A stretch of DNA of 64,000 nt from Beta vulgaris subsp. vulgaris (Eukaryota; Streptophyta; Magnoliopsida; Caryophyllales; Amaranthaceae), in the NCBI RefSeq assembly GCF_026745355.1, contig NC_079205.1, positions 53,878,025-53,942,024 on the forward strand, given 5' to 3'. Positions 21,111-33,900 of this stretch are shown here, piece after piece (within the stretch, counting starts at the first letter, position 1; the number at the start of each line of letters is the position of its first letter). A program made the translations under genes and the position numbers. The notes under the pieces are model-generated. The model was not told where the DNA came from, did not search any database, and was given only the letters and a program-made list of their open reading frames with translations.

Positions 21111-21715
21111 TGTTATAACAGACGTGAGAGAGAAACAAATAACGGATGCAAAAACAAAAAAAAACACAGACAACAGATTTATGTGGTTCACCAATTTGGC
21201 TACGTCCACGGCAGAGAGAGAGAATATTGTATTATGAGAAAAAAAAAACAGATTACAGAGAGAATTAAGTCTAATTCGTCGTTTAAACAATTAGGTTAAT
21301 GACCTATTTGTACTCCCGCGTCAAAAATGCGTTTTCCGGATAAAAACCCGAACCGCCCGACCTGCCCGAGCGAAATCTGTCCGACCGGGCGAGATTTCGC
21401 TTTCCCAAAACAGCTTGCGCTCCCGACTGAAAGGTCCCGGGCGAAATCCTCCCGACCTGCCCGGGCGGGGCGCAAGAGGAAACAGGTTCGTCAGTTCTTC
21501 GTAAAAGAGTCATAACTTTCTCGTTTCTCAGCGGAATTGGGCATATGACCTATCGTTGGAAAGCTCTTGGAACAATATATCACCTCCAATTTGAATCACA
21601 TCAAAACAATTTATATATTGAGATATATGTGCATTCAAAGTCAGCCTTATGTGATTCCTTCTTCACGCATTCTACCAAACACCTTCGAGGCACCATTCAA
21701 GTCACTATTCTTACA
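21111..21715 (-). repeat. 3' LTR of the deleted copia element
   Basis: This 605-bp LTR matches 23473-24050 over its length: GTTATAACAGACGTGAGAG, GTGGTTCACCAATTTGGCTA, the CCCGACC/CCGGGCG-rich block and GGCACCATTCAAGTCACTA. The differences are scattered substitutions and small indels in the GC-rich block. Confidence 0.9.
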
Positions 21716-22117
21716 AATCTCCACCTTGACTTGAATCCTCTCACGATAAGCCAGAAAACAGATGCATTGATCACAACGTTCAGAATCTCCCTACAACAGA
21801 CTTGTCCCAAAAGACAACCAAACCAGATTAGTCCATAAGGACTCCCGACTAGACTAGCCCCTCAGGACCCTAGACAAGGTTAACCCCCTAAGGGCCACTA
21901 ATAATCACGATCAGCTTGTAAGTCCAAACAACCTTGGAACTTACCCTGTGGAATCTGATTCGAATATATGTGTTCCTTATGCTCTTTCCTAGCACAACAC
22001 CTTCGTTGGACGGCCCAAAAATATTCACCTCTCCGACATATAGTGCAAAACCCACCATGTCTTCACAACGTCCCTTTGGGAGAGTCCCCAAAGATTTCAT
22101 GCTGACCAGAGCCAAGT

Positions 22118-23431
22118 TTACTGACCCAATTTTGATGACGAAGAACACGGAATTTCAGATTCAGATTGTGAGTGTTGACAGATTTCTCCCTGACGTGAAC
22201 CACCACTCCAACCTAGAGCGCCTTTGTGCTCCACCTGTTTCTCAACACTATCACAAACAGCCAATGTAGCAACCCCAGACTCAGATAACGTAGACCCTTG
22301 CAACACATACAATGTCTCCCGTTTAACCCCTTTCAGAATCATCTTCGAACCCCTGTAGACATACAACCCTCCACCCTCACCTTTGAAACTGAACCCTTTC
22401 TTGTCTAACAGACTAAGTGAAATCAGATTCTTTGTGACCTGTGGAACATGCCTAACATCATTCAAAGTACAGACATTTCCTAATTATGATGGATTGCATA
22501 CCAACTGCCTTACAGACCTCACTGTTGGCCATAGTAACGCTTCCATCAACCTGTTTATAGTTCATAAACCACTCCCTGCGCGAAAACATATGACAAGACG
22601 CTCCAGAATCTAAAACCCACACATCACTGCAATGTGTTTGTTCATTAGCAACTAAAGCAATATCATCATCAGAACTGAAATTTGCAGAGCCAGACCCAGA
22701 TTTATTTTTCTTTTTAGGACACTCCCTTTTCCAATGCCCCGTTTCCTTGCAATAATTACAGACATCACTAGATTTAGGACCTCTAGAAGACGGTTTCCTG
22801 GATTTTTTCCCCGAATTCTCCTGTCCATTACTACTGGCTACTAATCCGCAGCCTGATCGACTGTACGTGTACCAGACGCCTTATGACGAATCTCTCTAGT
22901 GTGAAGTGCAGATCTTACTTCTTCTAATGACAGGCTATCTTTCCCAACAATAAAAGAATCCACAAAATTCTCATACGACGAAGGCAAAGATACAAACAGA
23001 ATTAAAGCAGCATCCTCATCATCTACTTTAACATCAATATTACGAAGATCTAGTAAGATAGTATTCAATTTATCTAGATGGTCCCTCAGAGATATACCTT
23101 CCTGTATACGCAGGCTGAACAGACGTTGCTTCAAAAGCAACTTGTTGGTTAGAGATTTTGTCATGTATAAACTCTCTAACTTCAACCACATACCAGCAAC
23201 AGTTTTCTGCTCTACAACTTCAGTAATTATGTCGTCAGAAAGACACAACATAATCGTTGAATGCGCCTTCTCCTCCAGAACGGCCATCGCAGCGGTAGCT
23301 AAATCCGTTGACTTCTTTGCCAACGGTGCCTACAACGCTTGTTGCTTCCGTCTAGCCCGCATCTTGATATGCCACAGACTAAAACTATTCCTCCCAGTAA
23401 ATTTATCAATTTTGACATTCATCCCAGACAT
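22118..23431 (-). pseudogene. Copia gag-protease-pre-integrase remnant
   Basis: On the minus strand the reading starts at about 23431 with MSGMNVKIDKFTGRN and meets a stop near 23325. The long frame 22841-23323 is the UBN2 gag (LKLESLYMTKSLTNKLLLKQ, EGISLRDHLDKLNTIL). A CCHC knuckle is readable at about 22730-22765 (CNYCKETGHWKREC), then an aspartic protease box WVLDSGASCHM near 22600. The frame 22118-22465 holds the pre-integrase segment (HVPQVTKNLISLSLLDKKG), after which similarity stops. Several frameshifts and stops separate the parts. Confidence 0.88.
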
Positions 23432-23472
23432 CTTTCTCACACCGATCGAACACCAAAGCTCTAATACCAATT

Positions 23473-24050
23473 TGTTATAACAGACGTGAGAGATAAACAA
23501 GTAACGAATGCAAAAACAAAGAAAACAGACAACATATTTACGTGGTTCACCAATTTGGCTACGTCCACAGTAGAAAGAGAGAGAATATTGTATTATGAGA
23601 AGAAAACAGATTACAGAGAGAATTAAGTTTAATTCGTCGTATAAAACAATTAGGTTAATGACCTATTTATACTCCTGCGTCAAAAACGCATTTTCCGGAT
23701 AAAAACCCGAAACGCCCGACCGGGCGAGATTTCGCTTTCCCAAAACAGCTTGCGCGCCCGACTGAAAGTGTCCGCGCGAAATCCGCCCGACCTCCCCGGG
23801 CGGGGTGCAAGACAAAACAGTTTCGTCAGTTCTTCGTAAAAGAGTCATAACTTTCTCGTTTCTCAGCGGAATTGGGTATATGACCTATCGTTGGAAAGCT
23901 CTTGGAACAAGCTATCACCTCCAATTTGAATCACATCAAAACCATTTATAGATTGAGATATATGTGCATTCAAAGTCAGGCTTATGTCATTCATTCTTCA
24001 CGCATTCTACCAAACATCTTCAAGGCACCATTCAAGTCACTATTCTTACA
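23473..24050 (-). repeat. 5' LTR of the deleted copia element
   Basis: The 578-bp partner of the 21111 LTR has the same ends; most of the length difference lies in the GC-rich block. Its left edge is followed on the minus strand by the tRNA primer site, fixing the element's orientation. Confidence 0.9.
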
Positions 24051-24055
24051 CTATT

Positions 24056-24057
24056 AG

Positions 24058-24096
<39 letters not shown>

Positions 24097-24836
24097 GGAA
24101 ATTAGAGGTGTATTAATGCTTATTCGAGCCAACACAACAAAAAGAACATATTATTCAAATTCTCTATATCTTATAGCATACCGGGTAGATGTATCATTCT
24201 TTCTAACCATATAATCTTTATAAGTTATAAAGATGGAAATTTATGGAGAAAATCATATAGTTTTCGTTGTTCATGAATACTCGATATATTTACTACTTAT
24301 TCATAACTCTGGTCACCTATGTTAGGCAAAATCCCGGGTAATATTCTTCAATATACATTTTGGTAATGAAAATACTTTAGAGGGTTTTATCATATATGAC
24401 CACACAAAAATACTACTGATCTAAAGTAATTTTATATAAAAAATGGGTTTAGGAACATTGGATAGCGTCTTCCATGATTTCGGTGAGCACAAACTTCTGA
24501 TTGAATTTCGCAAAAGCGGCGAAGTCTTTCTAAAAAAATTGATCGATGTGAAAATAAACACTTGTCTCTATTACATACTTTTCATATATGGTCAGAACAT
24601 AATCTTAACAATGTACCAAAAATGTTTTATTTGATGCCTTTCCAGATATTGCCAAAATACAAATCTGCTAGATTTACCCAACAAATTTCAATAATACTAT
24701 TTAATTTCATTTGTTATCAATTTATTGCAAGGAAATCCAAAGTGGATATAGTATTTGCCAAGAAACTTGCACAAAAATCATATGTTCAAAGTATTGAAAT
24801 ATAGTCTTCTTCTCTATAGTATACTAACCTTTAATT

Positions 24837-24873
<37 letters not shown>

Positions 24874-24941
24874 CAATGTACATCTTTCCTGATTACATTG
24901 CTAACATTTTTGCCTAAATTGTATTATTATTCTCAATAATC
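24056..24941. other. MADS gene upstream region with TA microsatellites
   Basis: No coding sequence is supported. Pure TA runs lie at about 24061-24092 and 24839-24870, the second about 70 bp upstream of the MADS start codon. The rest is AT-rich and presumably contains the promoter, although no element could be assigned. Confidence 0.55.
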
Positions 24942-27900
24942 ATGGTTAGAAAAATAAATCAATTGAGGCTCATTGAAGATGAACTTAGCAGGCAATTATC
25001 TTTTGCAAAGCGACGCAATGGACTGATGAAAAAAGCATTAGAATTGCATATGGTGTGTGGGGTTGATGCTGTTTTTTTAGCCTTCTCACCTTCTGGTCGT
25101 CTTAGCTATTTTTGTGGTGATAATAGGTAAATTTTACAGTTACACACATATATATAAATGTTGGGGTAGAATAGAATCTTAAAAATCATTATTTGCGTTT
25201 TTTCTTAACTAAATGTGCATATTTTTTAAACTGAAGAGATATATCATGTGCATTTTTTAAGTAAAATGTCAATTTTTTTCATCAAACAAAATTTTTGTTT
25301 CAAAAACAAGTTGTTCAACTTGAAATCACATATAAGCACATTCAAAATTTATAAAATGTAACTTTCTAATTTTAAGAAAATTTTTATTGGATCTTTTCCT
25401 TGTATATATATATTATTCTACTTTTGGCAACACTTAAAATATATAAATACTATTGTTTTATGGTGATAAAAATGTTATAATCCTCGTATGAAAACATATA
25501 AAATACTTTGTTATAATTCTTTTTTATCAATATGTAATATATTTTGATTAAAATATACTCTTTTTTCCTTAGACGCTCAATCTTAGTTTCCAAACGAAAT
25601 ATTACTAAAATGAATTGTAATTTCATTATTCTCATATAAGAAGTGTTCTCATGTGAACTTAATAACTCATCAGCACAACTAGTATGTTATTACCTCGTGA
25701 AAATGTTACTCTTATAATTATTATTTTTTATTGTCGTGTATATGTTTATATATACACACAATTTGTTTGGGATGATTTCTTCATTTTGCTTTACTTGATA
25801 ACTTTTTGATACAGGGTTGAAGATGTGCTAAGTCGCTTTGTTGCATTGCCTGAAGATACCAGACGATTGTAAGTTTCTTGTCATTAAAATATTGGGTATA
25901 TAAGTTAGTTTATAAAGAAGAATCTATAATACAAATACTTGATCTTCATGTTAAATTTCTTGCTGAAAGCAAAAGCTATAAGCAACATATATAGTTGTAT
26001 TATACTCTATTAATTAATTGATCTCATGCATAAATTAACCAAGTTTTCTTCTTTTAATTCTTGCAGCCATATACCAGATATAGAGGTAATATATAATGCC
26101 TTCAATGTTAGGTTTAGACATGCATTTACTTGTTCATTAACCGCCGCAAATGGCCAATAATAATTTATAATTTATAAGTTGTTTTTTATTATTAGTTTGC
26201 TAAATATATGAAATTATGTTAGAAGATGAAATAATATAGGAGTTAGAATAACTAAATTAAATGAAACTATTCTATATTTCTTTTGCTTTTTTTTACTATA
26301 TGCTTTTGGGGTGGTTGACAGAATATGAGAGAAATATGAAGTTGATTTTGTTGTGGTTAATTCCAGTTGCAGCTTTTACTTGATATACTCAGGCAGCTTC
26401 AAGAACAAACACAAGAACATATCAGACGCGACCGGTACAATCTCTTTAGATAATTCAATACCTCATGCATTTCATTTTTACAAGCCAAACATTTTGATTA
26501 TTGTATCTTCTTCAAAATTTTAATTAGAAGAAACAAAAGTTCATAAAATAAAATCCAAGATATATATATGTATGATAATATTACGATACAAGACATAAAA
26601 AAAATTACAAAAATATAGGAATTTATCTAGATAAACACCATTGATTATTTTTAACCTAATTCATTTATGATTTTAATTTATTTGAAGATAGTACCTTCAT
26701 TTCTTTTTGATGTTTATATTTTGCTTCATCTTTCAAAAAGTTTAAAACATTAATGAAAAAAATGTACATTGGTGAATATGAAAAGACAAGTGTAACTATT
26801 ACAAACAAATTTCAAAAATAGGTTTGAGTTATGGAAAATGGAATAATTATCAATACATCAAGAAACTGAAGAGCAAGTCGGATCTTACTAATGGCTACAA
26901 AATATGCAGAAGGTAGGATGTTGACAAAATAGTAATTATTGGAGGGGAAGAGATTGAAATGGAATAATATTATGGGCAATGATTTTGTCATATAATTTGC
27001 AAAAGTTACCTTTTTAAAAGATGCGTAAAAATATGAGTAACAACATGCGTATTGTATACGCTCTTTTGAAATAGTATATCTTATACGCGTGCGTGAACTT
27101 CAAAAAGGAATCGTTTTCACATGCATTATCAATTATCAAACTTGCCAAAATTAATCATGCATGGACAAATAACCTAAGTTTTATCAACTTCAGTAACCAG
27201 ATTAGCAATCAAAACTAATAATCCCATGCAGTCTTTTCACTAATATGTATTCACATCATAGTAGGAATTAGCACATGCAACTTTCTTACTAGCCACCACT
27301 TGGGCACATACATTATTCTTCTCATCCCAAGGCTAATGAATTTATGTTTGTTGCATTTTAACATGATCAATCCCTTCTGTGCTGCGGCATGTTACACACA
27401 CAGTACCATTTCAGTAAGTCCAAAGTTCATCTAGAAAATCTTGTTTGATAGATAATCCTGTTTTCCCTGTTTAAGTGATGTCTATATTTCTGATAAATGC
27501 TATGTAGGCAATCCAGAAAGAACTTTCTCAAGTGAAAGAAGAGATTCAGTGTTTCTTGTTTGATACTAGGTTATACTTGTACTTCTCAGCTGATAAATTA
27601 TTTTGCATTTTTGACTTACTCCCTTCGTCTTGTTCTACCGATAAAAATTCAATTTCAAAATCTTCGGTCTACATCTTTGACCAAGAGTATCTTCAATGAT
27701 TTGCTATAAAAAAAATTATAAAAGTTTATCTTTTGAAAATATATTACAACCAGATCTAACATAATCTCACATAATAGTGATAATACTATGATTTCATTAC
27801 AAAATTGTCAAAATTTTTGAATAGTTTGACCTTGAAAAGGTTAATCAAATGATAAAAGTTTTTTCATTAAATAAATGGGACAAAGGGAGTATTTCAATTA

Positions 27901-30900
27901 TTTTTCATTTTAAGCTCAAAAGTACAACTTGTTCTTAAGCTAAATTACTTATGTTAAAATTTTGGGTAAATTACAGGATATACGAACCCTTAGAAAAAGC
28001 TATAATGACAATCGAAGAAGCAAACCTTTCTGAAGAAATTCTTGAGGAAACACTTGCCAAAGTCCAAGAAAGAAAGGTGCTTTATATGAACATTACTAGC
28101 TCTTATGTGCTTCTCTAGAGATTATGATGACCTCGCATTTTGTATTAAAATTTGTATCCTACTATAATCTTGCATACCTTGTGGTTTATTTAAGACTATA
28201 TTTTTAGATGCACACTGTAAAATATGTCATTTAGTTTATGTAAATGATTATCTCATAATAAATTGATGATTCCTAACTAGAAAATGTAAACATATATAGT
28301 TTCATCATTAAACCGGTAGTATAGTTATTGGTGCAAAATCAGTAAGCATTTAAAAATGGTAATAACAATAGTCCAACAAACGACCAATCTAGGTTGATGT
28401 CTAGCAATATAATAATCCTCGTACACGTCCCAATAGTAGTGTGAAGTAACAATTCTTATTGTCATAGAAACCTAAGACACTGTGTCAATTCCTCCTATCT
28501 TTTCGGTTTTGGTTCATGTTAAGACATACTACCTCCGTTCCTTTTTAATAGTTACACTTTCAATTTTGAATTTTTGACACTATCAACAAATTTTCCTTTC
28601 ACTATCATTTGTGACTTATGGTTAAGAGAAAATATAGTTATGTAGAGTCTTGTTTGATTCGTCTTGATATGTACTTTTAGAATATCGATTTTTTTTACAA
28701 ATACAAAATTAGAGATATAAAGACTCAAAGTAGTGTATCAGCATGCGTGAAAAATATAAGTGTAACTATTAAAAAGAAGTAGTAGTTTAATACTAAAACC
28801 CTTTCTAAATAACCAACTATATAACATGATTATTCTAAACGCATGGTAAATTGCCTAAGGAAATTCATTTCTTCCTTCATTCAACGCCCTAGCCAAAGTC
28901 TTTATTATCCTGGATTCCTGGGGAGATAATTAATCATGAATACATTGAGCTCAAACTTAGCTTGTTAGTAACTACGTACGTAGGCACACAATCATTATTA
29001 ACACTTTGTTTGGATAAGAGCGAGGAATTGAAGAGAAAAGGAGGGGAGAAAGGAAAGCTAGCAAAGGGAACTAATTCCCTTGTTTGGATAAGATGTTGGG
29101 GGAGGAAGGGAAGGGAGGAGGAGAGATCCGATTTCTCTTCCTCTTTAATAAACACCGCCCCTCCAACACTGGCGAGTTTTGGAGGGAATATGAAGTTTTA
29201 CCTCTCACCTCCATTTCTTTTTCTTTCTTTCCCTCCCCTTCCTTTCCCGTCTATGTTGTTATCCAAACAGAGTCTAAAAGTAACTATTCATATGAGAATA
29301 ACCCACAACTTGGCAGTTTAGGTCACATATATATTTACCATATAGGAATCCTCAAATTTTTCTCGTTCAATGATCATATCTCCATATGCATAATCTATAC
29401 AATTTGATGATAAATTATTAAATTCTATTAATCAATATTAATTGTTACAACAATGAAAATGTTTCTATTACATGTGTATTGACAATCTTAGTAATGATTC
29501 TTGTGTTTTGGCCAAGTAGAAAGAGCTAACAGCAGAAGTTCATGACGGAGAAGCATCTCAACCATCTGGTTCCATGGTATATACATGTGCTCTAATCTGA
29601 ACTCATCACCAAAACTATATAAAGTACTTAATTAGGTTCATCAATATGGATTAATATTTTTACTATAATGTTCCCTTTCATGCATGTATTTATAAGTTTG
29701 GAGCAAAAAATTCATCACCAAAACCTTCAGACGAAGTTCAGCAGGAAGAGTTTCAGCACCAACCAAAAGAAGATTCTGACAAGAACCAACACCACTCAAC
29801 AACAACTAAAGGGTACCTAATGATCATCTTAATTAGCTTCTTAATAGTGTATATTCTTGCATAATTAGTTTGCCTGATTATCTTGATGAGCATGTGTACT
29901 CTATTGCTTGTAGTATGATCTAACAAGATTTTATACCTGTGCATGCATATGTGATGTGTATGGCAGCATCCAAGTTACGTTGATGGAGGGATGTCAATTG
30001 CAAAATTTAATGCTACAAATGGCTCCTAGTCCTCATCCTCAACATGCTGGAACATCCTTTTCCAGTCTTTTAACTGCCGTGGATGTTGCTGAAACTTTGT
30101 CTCCTATAAGGGTACTTAAATTTTTGGTAGCACAAAAAATTGCACTGTTTATCGTCTAACAGTTAGATACCTAACAGTAAATAAAAAGAATCTTAAAGTA
30201 ACTTTAGTTATTTTGCGTAGCTCATAAGTTGCGCTTATCTTGTTAGATATTTACCTGTTAGCTATAAATAACAGAAGTTTTTCATAGACAGTCCTTGTTG
30301 ATGCTTGATATACATGTAGAAATCTACACTTGAACTGATAAACATTGTTTAATTTGGCAGGAAACTTTCTACTCTCAGTCACCTAAGCAGAATAACAGCT
30401 CTTCATTCCAACAACATCAGTTCAGTTTTTCCCGAGATGGTCTTGACACTAATATCTACTCGTAAGACACTTTTCTAGTATGAAAATTTTATGCATTTCT
30501 TTCAAAATATACTCTATTTGTTCCTCTAAGTTCTTCACTCTTAAGCTTGTTTCATACTATAATGTTATTACTTGTTCAGCTTTGTTTCTACTCCCTCGTC
30601 TTTTATTAGTTGCTATATTTATTTTTGCACAATTGCTAAGGAAACATGTGGAGATCATTGAAAAGTAGAGCAGTAAAGCATAAAATAGTTGTCTTTTTGT
30701 GTACTGAAAACAAAAATAAGGTATAAAGGTAAATAATATGTGGGTAACACATACTAAAAGTAGAAATATTTAGCAAATGTAGCAAGTAAATCAAAACACC
30801 CGAAAATGACAAAATGTAGCAACTAAGAAAAAGATAGAGGGAGTATATATATTAGCACGAATAATCGTCATCTTACCTCTAGTTGGCTCACGTTATGGGA

Positions 30901-33900
30901 CCCACTTTATACTGACTCGTGGATCCCACTTTTCCTTTTTCCATGGTATCTGGAGCTACAATAAGAAGTAAGAACGGCATAAGAAGATTATTGTGGAATG
31001 GAAGGAGTATTATTTTTATTATATTTCAGTTCTAGATGATCTTCTATCTTTATTTTGTTTGTGCATGCTTTTTATTGTTGCAGGAATGGTGATTCATCAG
31101 GAGTTAATCAAACTTCACAAGACAATGAGATCAACACATTTAGAACTGATAATGGTTATAATAATCTTCCTGCTTCAGACTTGATTCCCCAGAATTTTGA
31201 GCTTCCACCTTCATCAGCAAGCTTCCAAATGCCTTATCATCAAATTCAGATCCCTATGCAGCTACAAGCCCCTTACTATCAAATATCTGTAAGCCCCTCT
31301 TAATCTGACTAATTATGTTTAGAGGTGTTAATTTTAACCATCTGTTTAATTAATATCTTACAAATAAATTCAATCATGTACAGCAGCAAATGCCACTAGG
31401 AAGCAACAGTAACGAATCGCGATTTAGTGATCAACAATGGTGTAATCAGAGAACTCTGCAGCAAAATCCAACTGCCTTTGGGTAATATGTTTACTCAATA
31501 TAATCAGTAAATTCAAATTTACTTCATATTGTTATTTGTTATAATGATTGGTAGTTTAGTACAGTTATTAATTTAGCCTAATATCATGTTTTGTTGCTTT
31601 AACAGACAAAGATCGAGCTCTCTGAACTTGCTAAATTCAGTTTCTGGACTGAATAACATATATATAGATTCAAGACCACCAAATTTGCAATTGAATCACC
31701 AGGTATAGTAATATATATACCATTCCCTCCATACCCTTATAGATTGCTTTTTTTTATTTTTTCAAATTCTCCGAGACATGCATTTGACCATTAATATGAT
31801 AAATGACATATGCGCTCATTTCACATTAAGACGACTTTAACAAGGTCTGCATGAATTCCTTTCACCTGAACTTTGTTCAACTCTTATTTCACCTTATGTT
31901 TACACATTAATTGGACTTGATCCGTGATCAACCCTAGTCTCCCCCCGGGTTAAACCTGATCAGCCTTAAAACTTATTTTGTGAAGGTGAAGGCTGAAGAG
32001 AGTAGAGAATACATGCTAATCAATTTGTTTGACATTAGCAATTTTATTTTTAGTTGATGCAAATTAGAATCTTTCAAACTGGGTAATTCTAATTCTTTTA
32101 AATTATAGGCAATTTCTGGATTTTCATATTCAAATCAGTCAATGGGAAGTCGAAGCAATATGGGGACTTGTCTTTCTCTGAATTTACAAGGGCGGTTTGC
32201 AAACTTTTCTCCGGTTGGTTCCATATCATTTCATTGTTATACATGCTTAAGTTTTTGAAAACATTTAGAACAAGACATTAATTTTCTTCACTACCTTCTC
32301 TCCTTTTCATTCATTCAACTATGATCCTGTAAACAGCTTACAACTTAGTCTTTTATAGACTAGAGAAAACCACCAGAAGTTTCCTAGGAAAGTGCTGAAA
32401 TAACGGCACAATTGCTAGCAACACAAAATGACAAAAAAGCTAATGATTGGCACAGACGCCAAAGAGAGAAATCCTCCTTGGGATTACAGCATACTAGGTA
32501 GTGCTCACTAACTGCTGATGATATCAGTACTGATGTACTATGATGCAGTAAAGTAGTAGTGTGCCTACTTTAACACTCCCCCTCAAGCTGAGAGTGGAGA
32601 GGATTGTAAAACTCCCGGCTTGAATAGAAGAGCCTGATGTTGCTCAGTTGTTAAGATTTTAGTGAGTACATCAGCTAACTGCTGTGCACTAGGTACATAT
32701 GTAGGAAGAACACCTCCTGAACCCACTTGATCCCTGATGAAGTGACAATCAATCCCTACATGCTTGGTCTTCTCATGGTGTACTGGGTTAGAAGCTATGG
32801 CTAATGCTGCCTGATTGTCACAAAAAATAGGTGTAGTGTTCAAATTTTTCAACCCAAGATCTTTAAGAAGTTGTTTGATCCAAATGACTTCACACACAGT
32901 CATGGCAAGAGCCCTACACTCTGCTTCTGCTGTAGACCTAGCCACCACAGATTGCTTCTTAGATTTCCATGTGAGAGGTGAGTTCCCAAGCATGATACAA
33001 AAGCCAGTTGTTGATCTTCTTGTATTAGGACAACCTCCCCAGTCACTATCACAGTAAGCTTGTAGTTTTGCTGCAGATTTACTGGCTAGAAGAATGCCTT
33101 GTTCCCTTGAACCAGCTAGGTATCTAAGTACCCTTTTTGCAGCTTGAAAGTGCACTGTAGTGGGAGCATGCATGAATTGACTCAAGACATGCACAGTGTA
33201 TGCAATGTCTGGTCTTGTGATGGTCAGGTAGATAAGCTTTCCTATCAGCCTTTGATACAACTCAGGATTAGGTAGTAAGTCTCCTGAACTTGTAAGAAGT
33301 TTCACATGAGTGTCCATGGGCAATTTCAGGGGTTTGCAGTCCATTAGCCCATAATCTTCAAGAAGATCTGCAACATATTTTCTTTGAGATAAGAAAATAC
33401 CTTGATCATTCCTATCAACTTCAATACCTAGGAAATATTTCAACTCACCTAGGTCTTTCATTTTGAATTCAGTGCTCAGAAACTGTTTTGCTTGAATAAT
33501 ACTGCTCATGTTGTTTCCAATGAGTATAAGATCATCTACATAAGCTAAGATAGCTGTAAATGTAGATCCTTCTTGCTTCACAAACAGAGAGTAATCAGCA
33601 TTAGATTGAGTAAATCCATTACTCTTCAATACAGTACTTAGCTTAGTAAACCACTGTCTGGGTGCTTGTTTAAGCCCATACAGTGATTTTAATAGCTTAC
33701 ATACCTTGAGCTTACTTTCAGTGGTAGGCACAGCTTCTCCTGGCTTATCAACATTAAATCTGAACCCTTGCCTTGTGTATCCTGGTGGCAACTTCATATA
33801 CACAGTTTCTTCAAGTTCTCCATGCAAAAAGGCATTTTTTCACATCCATTTGATGTGTATGCCAGCCTTGAATAGCTGCAACAGCTAGTATTGACCTTAC

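Larger units (their letters stand above)
21111..24050 (-). mobile_element. Non-autonomous (internally deleted) Ty1/copia element
   Basis: Two LTRs of about 600 bp (21111-21715 and 23473-24050) share TGTTATAACA...ATTCTTACA ends. A perfect 5-bp duplication CTATT lies at 21106-21110 and 24051-24055. On the minus strand a primer site TGGTATTAGAGC (23458-23469, close to the initiator Met tRNA complement) follows the 5' LTR, and AAGGTGGAGATT precedes the 3' LTR. The 1.76-kb interior codes only for gag, zinc knuckle, protease and the start of the pre-integrase region. Integrase, reverse transcriptase and RNase H are absent, so it could only have moved with help in trans. Confidence 0.9.

Noticed and set aside
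30990..31020. A further Stowaway right end (GGAATGGAAGGAGTAT) before MADS exon 12
   Set aside because: The right end resembles a Stowaway terminus, but no matching left end could be found beyond the element already called at 30591-30843.
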